Assembly (NCBI GenBank): GCA_016858145.1
Contig: JAEHOE010000030.1
Coordinates: forward strand, 930,001-994,000
Length of the DNA: 64,000 nt
Direction: 5' to 3'
Source: Edaphochlamys debaryana
Lineage: Eukaryota > Chlorophyta > Chlorophyceae > Chlamydomonadales
This document shows positions 14,560 to 25,200 of this stretch, one piece after another. The notes below the pieces were generated by a model. It made no database searches. It had not been told where the DNA came from and saw only the letters and a program-made list of their open reading frames with translations. A program made the position numbers and the translations under genes. Each line of letters starts with the position of its first letter. The first letter of the stretch is position 1.

Positions 14560-17500
14560 ATGGAGGTGGAGCAGGGACTAGGCGCGCTCTTCCATGATGG
14601 GTCCGCTGCCGCTATCGCAGGCCCCACGCTGCAAGAGGCGTGGGCGCTAAGCTCGGGACTGTCTAGCCAGCCCAGCGGAGGCAACGTCGGGGATGGCTCG
14701 CCCCGCCGGCCTGAGGGCACGGGGTCAGCCAATTCGTCGGCGTGCCCGTCGCCGTCTCGCCCATCCACACGGGCCGGCGAGGGGGGCCGAGGCCGCGGCG
14801 CGGGGCTGCCAGAGGCGTGGGGCTCGGGCAGCCACCTTGCCAACCCCGCCATGCTAGGCCCGCTGCTGTCCGCCGTCGTTGCAACCGGCCAAACAACGGT
14901 GCTCGGCGCACCACGAGGGGCCCAGGCCTCTGACCCCCCCACACCCAGCGTGCCCCTCCCAGCCTCATCCCTTGGAAGACCCGGTGGCAACACCCATGAA
15001 GGCAACAGCGCAGGGGGCACGGGGCAGGCTCTCCGCCTCTCCAACCTGGGCCCTGCGGCTGCAGCGGACCCCACCGGTACCCCCACGCCGCCTGGTGGCG
15101 GCGACCTTCGGTCTTCCCAGCCCCTCCCCGCTGGCCCTGCTGCACCCGTGGCGCCAGCCCCGGGGCCCCCTCCCAGCCCCTTCAACACCAGCTCTGCCGC
15201 GCCCACGCCCGCGCTCCCGGCTCCCGTCGAACCCGGTAGCCCTGGCCTCCGTGAGGTGGCCTACGGCCTGCCGCTCGACCTCCCCGGCTCCAGCCGGCCA
15301 AGCCCACGCCCCGCCTGGGGCCAGCCCCGCAGCAGCCTCCGCAGCCCCGCCCGCACCACTCACAGCAGCTCTGCCGCCCTCGCCACGGCTTACGGCACGA
15401 GCGGTGGCGGCGCGGGCGGCCCATCGGCTGCGCCCGTAATGCAAGGCTGGGGCTGGGGCATGCGCCGGAGCCTCGCCCGGTCGCGGCCCGAGCCCGGCCC
15501 AGGAGCGGCGTCTTCACCGGCGTTCGGCGGGTCCTCGCGGACACCGCCTGACCACGGGCAGCGGCGGCTGGCGGCGCCCGTATCGATGGGGTCGGGTCGC
15601 GGCGTCAGCGCTCCATCCGCCTACAGCGGCGCTGCTGGCGCCGACCAGCCGGTCGCGTACGGGAGCACGTACGGGAGCGGGTGAGGGTCGGCAGGGCTTG
15701 ATGGGAGCCTGAACACTGGGAAAGCATGGAGGCGGTTGCAGATGTGTGCCATTGCCGGTACCTAGCTTGGGTGGAGACATTCAGGGTCTTGACGTGCATG
15801 GCTTGTGTGCGCCCGCTGTGCGCCTCGACCGGTCCGTGCTTTGTGTGCTCACGGCCCGCCCTCATTCGCTGCGCCCCCAGGCTGGGACCCGGCGTCGCGG
15901 CCGGTGCAGGCGCCTCTGTGCCGGTGAACAACCTCTTCTCGCGGGTTCAGGTGGTGCCGGTCAGCCCCCAAACCCTCACCGCGAGCTCAGCGGACGAGTA
16001 CAGGTGCGCTGGTGCGGGCTGGGGGGTCAAGCGGCGGATGAGGAAAGTGGCTGGACGGGGTAATCCCAACCGCGTTGGCCTCCCCTCAACACCCCTTGCC
16101 TGTTGCCCAACTCGCCTTTTCTTTTGTTCAACCCCGCCGCAGGCCTCCGCCGTCCTTCCCTCAGCTCCTACGCGTACCCGCCGCGAGTGAAGCCGCAGCC
16201 GGGCCTGGCAGCAGCCGGGCACCGCACTCGCTGCACGCCTCCGTTGGCGGTGGCGGCATGGCGTCGCCGTCACCCCGCGTCGGCGCCGCGCCCGGCTTCG
16301 CCCGCCACAGCCACCCAGCCGTGGGCGCCGGTGCCTCAGCCGTGCCGGCAGGCGCGAGTGTGAGCTTGCCTCACAACTCTCTGTCCGGTCAACAGTCACC
16401 GGTCATGGACGGCACGCTTGGGGAGGGGCACGCAGGCGACGCTTCCCAGGCAGCTGCCTGGACCGTCGGCTCGGGCGGGCCAGAATCGGCGCAGCCGTCG
16501 TCCTCGTCACGGCGCCGCACGTCCGCCCTCTCAGTGACGGAGGAGGGCTCAGCGGGGCCTGGTTCGCTGCCCGCCCTGGCTGGCTTCCACTCCATCACAG
16601 TGCCCACGCGCCCCGGCTCGTTCGTGAGGGGCGGGCGGCCTCACTTTGCCCCCGCCGGTGCTGCTACCGAGGCGGAGGCGGAGGCGGAGGAGGGCGAGGA
16701 AGGCGGCGGGCAGAGGCGGGGGCTGCCGGACGCGTGCCCTGCTCCTGGCGGAGGCGTTGACAGCGAGGACGAGCTTGCCCTGCGGGACGCGCGGGACGTG
16801 ACCTGGGCTCCCAACTGCCAGCCGCCGGCGGGGCGGCCGGGGCCGGAACCCTTGGCTAGCTCCGAAAGCAGCCCTCAGCTCCCCGCCGTGTCCATTCCGT
16901 CGCCCTCCGGTCGGCCCACGCTCGGCTCCATGCCGTCCCGACTCACCATGTCCCGCAACCGCAGCAGTGCTCTCTCGAGCGGGCCGTCGTCGTGGCGGAC
17001 ACCGCGCAGCACCGTTCTGGACGGACCGGCTTCGGACTATGCGGATGCGGCGGACCCAGGACCGCAGCCGCACCCGGCCTACGGCGTGCCGGAAGGGGAG
17101 CGCAGCCGCCAGTCGCCTGCACATGCGGCCCGACGGCGAGTCGAGGTGTCCGTGGTGGTGGTGGACCCCTCATTCTCGCCCGCGGCGCTGAGCAACGGCG
17201 GCAGCCCCCGCTTCCCCGCGCCCTACAGCGCCCTCGACACACCCCTGGTCTCACCGCACCTCTCGGGCCACCCCGGCAGCTTGAGCCCCGCCAGCCGCCC
17301 CGCCACCAGTGTCGCGGCGCGCTTGCCACCCTCCGAGCCCTCGTCTCCGAAGCCGCAACCGCAGTCACAGCTGCGCCTGCCCGACCCAGTTCGGGCCATC
17401 TCGGCCGCAGCGCGGGCCCAGGCCGCCCGCATGGACCCACCGCAACGGGGCCCCTCGCGCTCCGCCTCGCCCTGTCCCGGCGCCTCGCCTTCCTCCGGGG

Positions 17501-18069
17501 CGGGCCTAAGCCCTGGGCACGCGGCCTGCACCCCGCCACGCTCGCCACAGGGGCACAGCCGCCCTGACCCGGCCAGCCTCAGCGGCGCAACCGCTGAGGT
17601 TCAGTCCGGCAAGCAGCCGAGCCCCGGGCGGGCGGCTGCTCGGCTCCTGCAGCAGCCGTCTTTCCAGGCGACACAGGCTCCGCTGGTGGCCAGGCCCAGC
17701 GGCGTGCATAAGATGTCGCTGCGGGCAGGAGGGACGCTGCATCTGCGCCGTACGCTGTATAAAGAGGCTGAGCCAGAGCCACTGGAAGAGCGGTTGAGGG
17801 GCGCAACGGCGGTGGAGGCGGCACAGGCGGCGGCGGCGGCCGCAGCCGCGGCGGTGACGGCGGCGGCAGCGGAGGCTGTGGCCGCGGCGAGCGGTGGAAG
17901 TGGGGCGGGGTCGGGGCTTGGAGGGGGGCCCGGGGCCGGGGGCGGTCGGGGCACGACGCAGGAGGGGGGCGTTCTTAAGAAGCAATTGCACAACCGCTCC
18001 ACGCCCGTGTACTTCAAGCCGGCCTACCAGAAGCCGCTGCTGGGGGGCGACATCCTGCACGTGCTGTGA
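14560..18069 (+). CDS. Low-complexity Ser/Pro/Ala-rich protein of unknown function
   Basis: Not recognised. Exons: 14560-15680, 15881-16003, 16143-18069, giving 1,056 residues. Phase 2 junctions fit exactly (GG|G, AG|G). The protein is mostly disordered, with a Glu-rich run near 16665-16710 (EAEAEAEEGEEGGG). A pattern of Arg/Ser-Pro sites in the second half could be phosphorylated. There is an Ala tract at 17815-17885. The last 110 residues look more constrained, with KMSLRAGGTLHLRRTLYKEA and, near the end, LHNRSTPVYFKPAYQKPLLG. That tail is the best query for finding relatives. The protein shares a promoter region with the gene at 11126-14070. No signal peptide or membrane segment is seen, so a cytoplasmic or nuclear location is likely. 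Confidence 0.7.
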
Positions 18070-18603
18070 GGGCGTGACAGGCTTGACTTCTGCTGTTGAT
18101 TCTATACGGGTACTCTGTATTGGCTATAGCCTCACGCCCTTGCGTCGAAATGAGCGTTTAGCATTGCATTAATGTGACTGCTTGCTTGCGCGGCCCCAGT
18201 GCTGCCCGGCCTCGCGGGGTTTGGGGCTCGGCACTTTTCCCTGTCCTGAGGAGGACAGACACCCTTGTTGGGGGTGACAAGTGGGAATCACGTTCCTTGG
18301 CACTCCGGCGCCTCCCGCCTCACCGCGGGTTGAGAGGCGCGTGGGGAGGCAGTCGACGCGTTTCGATTTGCTGGCTCAGGGCCCTGGCTGGCTGACCTAA
18401 TACCGTGATGGACTGACTGTTGTTAAGAGTCGTGCTTGTACTGCTGACTGATAGGGATATGGACTGCTGCATGGGCCGAAAGCACGGCTTGGTCAAGAAG
18501 GAATCTGTGGAAGCCTTGCATGGGTCACGCCCTGGGACTTGCCAGCAATCGGTATGAGCTGGAGGCGTGAAGTTACGGACGACGATTGTGACTTGTGCGC
18601 GCT

Positions 18604-18608
18604 GTAAC
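18604..18608 (+). other. Polyadenylation signal TGTAA
   Basis: First plus-strand TGTAA after the stop at 18069, implying a 3' UTR of about 550 nt. It lies only 33 bp from the oppositely oriented signal of the next gene. Confidence 0.55.
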
Positions 18609-18640
18609 TGTTCGGACACGACAGCAGGCAGACCATAACC

Positions 18641-18645
18641 TTACA
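18641..18645 (-). other. Polyadenylation signal TGTAA, giant gene
   Basis: First minus-strand TGTAA below the giant gene's stop at 19212, implying a 3' UTR of about 570 nt. With the plus-strand signal at 18604 it marks a tight tail-to-tail gene boundary; the two mRNA ends probably meet or overlap slightly. Confidence 0.55.
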
Positions 18646-19211
18646 GAAGCATGATGGTATTCCCAACACAGATGCGTGCCCCTACACCTGGGCAGCTTCA
18701 AACGGTCGCAAGCTGTTCGTTCATCGTCACGTCACAACATCAGCACCAGATTCAAATACAGTCTAAGAAATTGCGTGGTATGTCAGCAGCATGGTACGGT
18801 ACTACGACTTGCCCGGATAATGTAGCGGGGCCCATCGACTATCACCATCAAGATCGACACAGAAGAGGAAGAAGAGAGCGTCATTCACCATTGTACACCC
18901 TGTGTTATCGGCCCCCGGCAGCGCACGTCGGCCAACGCCCATCAGAACTGGCGTTGCAACCGCCCGCTCGGCCCGGCTGTGTGAGTTGCACCTGTGTCGC
19001 CTCATGTACCACATTCAGCACCACGTTCGTCCGCCTTTCTTGTCAAAACCGCTTCGCAAACATCTCAAGCAAGAGGCACCCGGGACGCCCTCCGTCATTG
19101 GGGGACGCGCAGGTCCGGGCCCTCATAATTCTACAAAACGGCCCATATCGTCCTTCATTATCTCCTGTCCTGTTATCACCTCGTAAAGATATGTCAACCC
19201 TGCAGACAAGC

Positions 19212-22200
19212 CTAAGCGGCCGCCTGCTTCACCTCCTCACCCTCCTGCTTCTCCACCTCCTCTGGCCCGGCTGCGGGACCCTGCTCTTGCTCCTGCGGTG
19301 CCGACTGCGGCTGCGCGGCCGCCTCCTGCTGCTCCACCGACTGCGGTGCCGGCTGCTCCTGCTCCTGGTCCGCTGCATCCGCCTCAGCGGGGGCCGCTGT
19401 GCCCTCGGGCTCCGCCTCAGCCTCGGCATCCGCCTCCGCTGCTGCGGTTGCCTCCGGCTCAGCAACCTGGCGGTCAACCTCCGTTGCCGCCTCCTGGCCC
19501 CTCGACTCCGCCTCCGCAGCGATCTGTGACTTGACCGCCTGCCCCAGAGGCCCCGGCGCGGCGGCGGTCTTGGCTGCCTCCAAGGCTGCCAGCTCCGCCT
19601 CCGCCGCCTCCTGCGCCGCCACGGCCTCCGCAGCAGCCTCGGGCTCGGCGACGGCCCTGGCCTCCTGCGCTGCCGTCTCCTGGGCGTGCGCCGCCTCGGC
19701 AGCCACCCCAGCCCTGACGGCCTCCTCCAGGGGCTGGGACACAACGGTCTGGGCCCTGGCACCCTCGGCGGCGGCGGCGGCGGGGGCCGCGGCGGCCTGC
19801 AGCCGTGCGGCGTCCGCCTGAGCGCGGGCCGCCTCCTGCGCCTTGAGCGCCGCCTCCACCTCCCACGAGCGCGGGATGACGCCCAGCAGCTTGCCCAGCT
19901 TCCGCTGCATGCGCTTCCACACGCTCTTCTTCTTGCGCTTGGAGGCGGACTGGGGCAAGGGCAGGGAGGGAGGCGGGGAGGCAGGCGCAAAGATGAATTT
20001 GAGATGAGGGGGGGCGCAAGGGACGGGGGACAAGCAGCGGTGCGAACTAGCGGACACACAGCCAGAGTTGTGGCATGCTTGCAAGCCGCAGGGCACACAC
20101 CCAGACGCACCGGCGAGGTGGCGGTGTCGGCGGTGGCGGCGGCGCTGTGCTCAGCCGTGTCGGCGCTGAAGCCCGAGAGCGAGTCGGCGGCGACGCTGCT
20201 GCCGGCCGCGCCCGAGCTGGCGGCGTGCTTGGAGCCGCCCTTGACCAGGCGCTTGAAGGCCTTCCACTTGGACTTGAGCTTGGCCAGGGACGAGGCGCCC
20301 GACGCCGTAGAGCCCGTGCGGCCGGCGGTGCCCGACACAGTGACGGCGGGCTCGTTGGAGCCAGCGACGGAGCCGGCGGGGCCGGCGGCGGCGAGCGGGG
20401 TGGCGGCGGCGGCAGACAGCGACGCGCGAGCGAGCTGTGCCGCCGACGCGGCGCGGGAGTGGAGGGAGAGGCGGGAGGAGCTGCGCGCGACGGCGGCGGC
20501 GGCCAGGGCCGCCAGCGCCGCCTCGTCGTCGATGTCGTGCTCCCCCTCGGAGCCGGAACCGGAGCCGGTGGCCTCGCCCTCGGTGGAGGCGCCCGCCTCC
20601 GACTCCTGCTCGTCCTCCAGATCCTCGAACTTGTCGTACGCCTCGTCCTGCTCGGCCAAGATCTGGCCCTCGTCGGGGCAGACGGCGTACGATGTGCCGT
20701 ACGCCTCCTCCTCCTCCATCTGCGCCTGGCTGGCGCGCGTGAAGGCGGGCGCTGCGGCGGCGGCGGCCTCCTCGGCCTCGAGAGCGGCCAGCGCGGCCTC
20801 GCCTGCCTCCGAACGTGCCTCTGCCTCCGCCGCGGCGAGGAGGGCGGCCTGCGAGCCCGGCTCCTCCTGCAGCGCCCGCGGCTGCGGCTCTGACTCCTGT
20901 GCCTCCCTGAACGGCGCGGGCATGGACGTGCGCTCGGCCTGCGGGGGTCGCTGCTCCTCCTGCTCCTGCGCCTCCTGCCGGGGCGCCGATGCAGGTGACG
21001 CAGGTGTGCGCTCCGCCTGCTTGGCGCCCGCCTTGGCCGCCTGCTGCCGTCCAAAGGCCTTGACCTTGGGGCTCACGGCGCGCTGCTTGGGGCTGATGGG
21101 CCGAGTGGTGGCCACGCCCGGCTTGCCCGCCGCCGCCTTGGCGGCCGGCTGCTGACGAGCAGGGGCAGGCGAGCGGGACGCCGAGGGGCCCGTGGCCGCA
21201 GCGGCCGCCTTGGCGGCGGCGGTGGGCGACGCAGGGCGGCGGGGCTGGCCTTGGCCCGGCGAGGGCGTATCAGCGGCAGGCACCTGGGGCTTGCGCGGCG
21301 GCGTCGACTTGGGCGTGGCGGCCTGGGCCTGCATGGCTGGCGGCGCTGCCGCCGGCGCGCGCCGCGGAAGCACGTCGGACGCAGGCCCGGCGACGCGCAC
21401 TGACGCCAGCGGCGGAGCGGCGGCGGCCTGAGACGCGGCTGCGGCGAGCGCGGCGGCAGGCAGGCGGGGGTGCGGGGCGGAGGAAGGACCAGCGACGGCC
21501 GCGGTGGCGGTAAGGGCGCCGGTGCCAGGGGCGCCGGGGATGCGCGAGCGCGGCGGCAGGCGGGCCGAGGGGGCAGCGAGGTCCACGCTGCGCCGCGCGA
21601 GCGACGCAGGGGGGATGAGCGACCCCGACACGGAGCGGGCGGCCGAGCCCGAGCTGGGGCCCGGCCCGTGGTCGACCGAGGCGCGGCCGTGCGGGTGCAC
21701 GAGGCCGGCGATGCGGCTGACGCGGGGGCGGGAGCCAGAGGACGGAGCCGAGCCGGGCGCGTGGGCGTGCGACCCGCTCCCGGCCTGAGAGGGCGAGAAC
21801 GGGTGCGCCAGCTCCACGGAGACGCGCGGCGACGCCGAGGCGGAGGCCAGCGCGGCCTGCGCCTCCAGCGCCGCCGCCACACGCGCCACGACGCTCTCTG
21901 GGTTGCGGCGCGCGGCGGCGGCGGCGGCGGCAGCGGCCGTGGCAGCGTCGGCATAGGCCGGGAGCTGGGGCGACGCGGGCACGCTACCGCCGCCGCTCGA
22001 GACCGTACGGGGCACGTGGTGGGCGGCGGGGCGGTACATGGCGTACGCACGAGCGCTGCCGGGCTGCGAGCCCGACTGGGAGGCCGGCGACTGGGGCTCC
22101 TCGGCTGGGGCCACCAGCGGGACGCCGCCGCGGGAGCGCAGCTGCGGCAGGGGCTCTGCCTGGGCGGTGCCGGAGCCAGAGCCGTGGCGCGAGAGGCGCG

Positions 22201-25200
22201 GCTGGGCGCCCGAGGCGGGCCCGGAGCCGTGAGCCGAGGCGCGTGGCGCTGGGGCCGGCGCTGGAGCGGGCTCGGCGGCGCGGTCGGCGGCGAGGGCGGC
22301 GGCGGCAGCCTCCTCGATGGCGTCGGCGGCAGCGGCCGTCAGGGACATGCCCGGGGACGGCGGCGGCGCCGAGCCCTTCTCCAACTCAGCCCGAGGGCCA
22401 GCGGCGGCGGCGGCAGCCTCGATTGCGGCGGCGGCGATCCTGGAGGAGGCGCCGGAGCTGGGCCCGGACGAGGTGACGACAGACTGCGGCGGCAGTGGCA
22501 GGTGGGGCGAGAAGTACAGGTCGTCCACGGGGGTGCCGGTAGGCGTGGGAGTCTTGGTGGGCGCGGCCGTTGCGGCAGGCGGCGGCGTTGCGGGGGTCGA
22601 CTGGGCCGCCGGAGCAGGCTCTGCCGTTGGGGCAGGGGCCGTCGGGACAGCCTGGGCCTGGGCCGAAGCTCCGCCGGGACCCGCCGCGAGGATGGCGGCA
22701 GCGGCACCGCTGGCGGAGCGATCCAGGCGGGGCATGTCCGCCAGGCTTGCGACCGTCGCATCGCTCGGCGGCGGCGGCAGGTGCGGCGAGCAGAACTCGT
22801 CCAGCGGCGACACGGGGCCGGCAGCGGCGGGGCTGACGCCAGACGGGCTGGCGGCGGCGGCGGCCGCCGGCTGCTGCCGAACGGGCGTCACCTGGGCCTC
22901 CACCTCCTGCACGGCCTCGGTGGTACTGCTGCCGTACACGTCGGCCAGCCGCCGAGCCGCCTCCGTCGCGACTTCAGCCGTTGAGATGGCGGCCTTGCGC
23001 TCGGCGGCGCCGTCGGCGTTGACCGTTGGCGGCGGCGTCGTAGGCGCCTGAGAAGACTCGACGGCAGGCGACGAGCCCGCCTCGGCGAGGGCGGCCGCGA
23101 CCGCAGCCTCGGGCCCGGGGCCAACGCTGGGGCGGCGGATGCGCTCCTGAGTGGGCGTAGCGGGGCTGCCGGCACCGGCGGTGGGGTCCGAGGGGATGCG
23201 GCTGCCGAGAGCCCCGCGGAGGGGGCTCCAGGCGGCGTCGTGGGCTGCACGCGGCTTGGCGGCGGCGGCTGCCGCCTGGTCGGGCTGGGGCCGAGCTGCC
23301 GCAGCGGGCGCGGTGCGACTGAAACGAGCCACCCCGGGCGCGGCTGGTGCAGCCGACGCGGGGCGGCCTACAGGGAGAGCCGCGTGTGCGAAGCTAGGCT
23401 CGGCAGCGGGGGCTGCCGCCAGGGTGGCAGCAGAGTCCGCGACGGCAGCATGCGACGGCGGCGCGGGCAGGCTGGACCGAGCCGGGGAGCCGCGCAGTTC
23501 GGCGGGGACAGTGACGGCCGCAGCCACAGCGCCGGCCACGGCAGCAGGCGACCTCGGGATGCGGGAGGCAGCCCGGGAAGCCATTGTGGTGGCCACAGGT
23601 GACGCCAGCTCGGTTGGCTCGGCAGTGGTGGTGGATGCGGCAGCCCTGCGGGTGCGGGAGCGACAAGTTGAAAGCAAATGCTCCAAGCGGTAAGAACTCG
23701 TCACAAACAGCTCGCAAGCAGCCAAGCTCCCAGCTGTACCTGTCCAGGGCTGGCGGCGCGGGCAGCACGGGCGACGGGCCCTCGGGCGACTGCAGGGGCG
23801 AGGCCGCCTCCGAGGCCTCGGACGCTGGGGCCGAGGCCGGCAGGTCTGCGAAGCTGGGCTCGGAGGCAACGCCGCCCTCCGAGGCAGGCGAGCTGGCGAG
23901 CAGGGCCGGCGACGACGCGCCCGGAGAGGTGGCGGCAGCTGGAGTAGCGGCGGCGGGCGACGCGGGTGCGGGCGCTGGAGCCGGCGACCTGGGAATGCGG
24001 GACGCGCCGCGGGGCGTGGCGGCAGGGCTGGCGGTAGGAGCGCTGGTCTTGGGCGGCGAGGCAGCGGCCGAGGCCGGGGGCGCAGCGCTGCGGGCAGAAG
24101 GTGGGTAGACGGAATTGCTTAGGTCAAACCCTTGCCTAAGACCTCGCTTGCCTCATGCTAGCTCATGCACGCTCACGCAGACTTACCTCTCCAGGGCCGG
24201 TGCCAGGGTGCCGGGAATGGTCTGCTCGGCGACGGCAGAGGCCGCAGGCGCGGACCTGTGGGTTGAGCGGCGACAAGGGCGCCATCTGTTAGCTTGCAAA
24301 ACTAAGAAGCAATCAAAACAAGGGCTGTAGGCTCAGAAAGGCGTGAGGCAGGCGGGGGAAGCGGGGCTCCGAACACACGCACCTCTCCGTGGCCGGAGAT
24401 GAGGTGTCGACCGGCAGGTCGGCGGCGACGGTGGGGCTGGAAGGGGCGGCCCTGAGGGATGAAGTCCAAGAGCGGGGTAACAAAGGTAAGCAGCCATTGC
24501 GAAGCGCAAGCCATGCGGTCGCCCATAACACCCGCACGCTATGAGCTGTGTGCACCTCTCCGAGGCGGGCGAGGGGGCCTGCACGGTCGTCTCTGCAGCG
24601 GCGGCGGCGGTTGTCGGCGTAACCCTGGGGAAGGTGGCAACAAAGGGGCGTGCTTCATGAGATGAAGCTCCATGTGAGTATGCACAACCAACCTGCAAGT
24701 ACATGCTGTGACGCCGGCCCCGCCACTGACCTGTCCGGGGCCGGTGCGAAGTTGCCAGGGATGGTCTGCTCGGCGACGTTCGAGTCCGCAGGCGCGGTCC
24801 TGTGCACGCATGTGCAAGAGCACACGGGGTCAAGCATGTGCAGCGCACCCGGGCCCGAAGAGCACGCGGCACGTGCACGGCCACGTGTCAAACCCCTCCC
24901 TTGCCCACCTCTTCGTGGCGGGAGACTCGGCCTCGACCGGCGGCTCGGCGGCGGCGGAGAGGGCGGCAGGAGCAGCCCTGCGTGGGAACACCGATTAAAG
25001 AGTCAGCGGAAGCTCCGTAACGTGTCAACCTTCGTGCGGGGTACACATGTCCGTCTTGACCACAGCGAGCCCAATCACCTGTCCGCGGCCGGCGAGGGGA
25101 GGCGCACGGCCGGCGCAGCGGCGGCGGCAGAGGGTGACGGTGCAGCCCTGTGGGGAAGCCAGGACCAAGGGGCATCACAGCATGTCAGGGGCGCGGTGGC

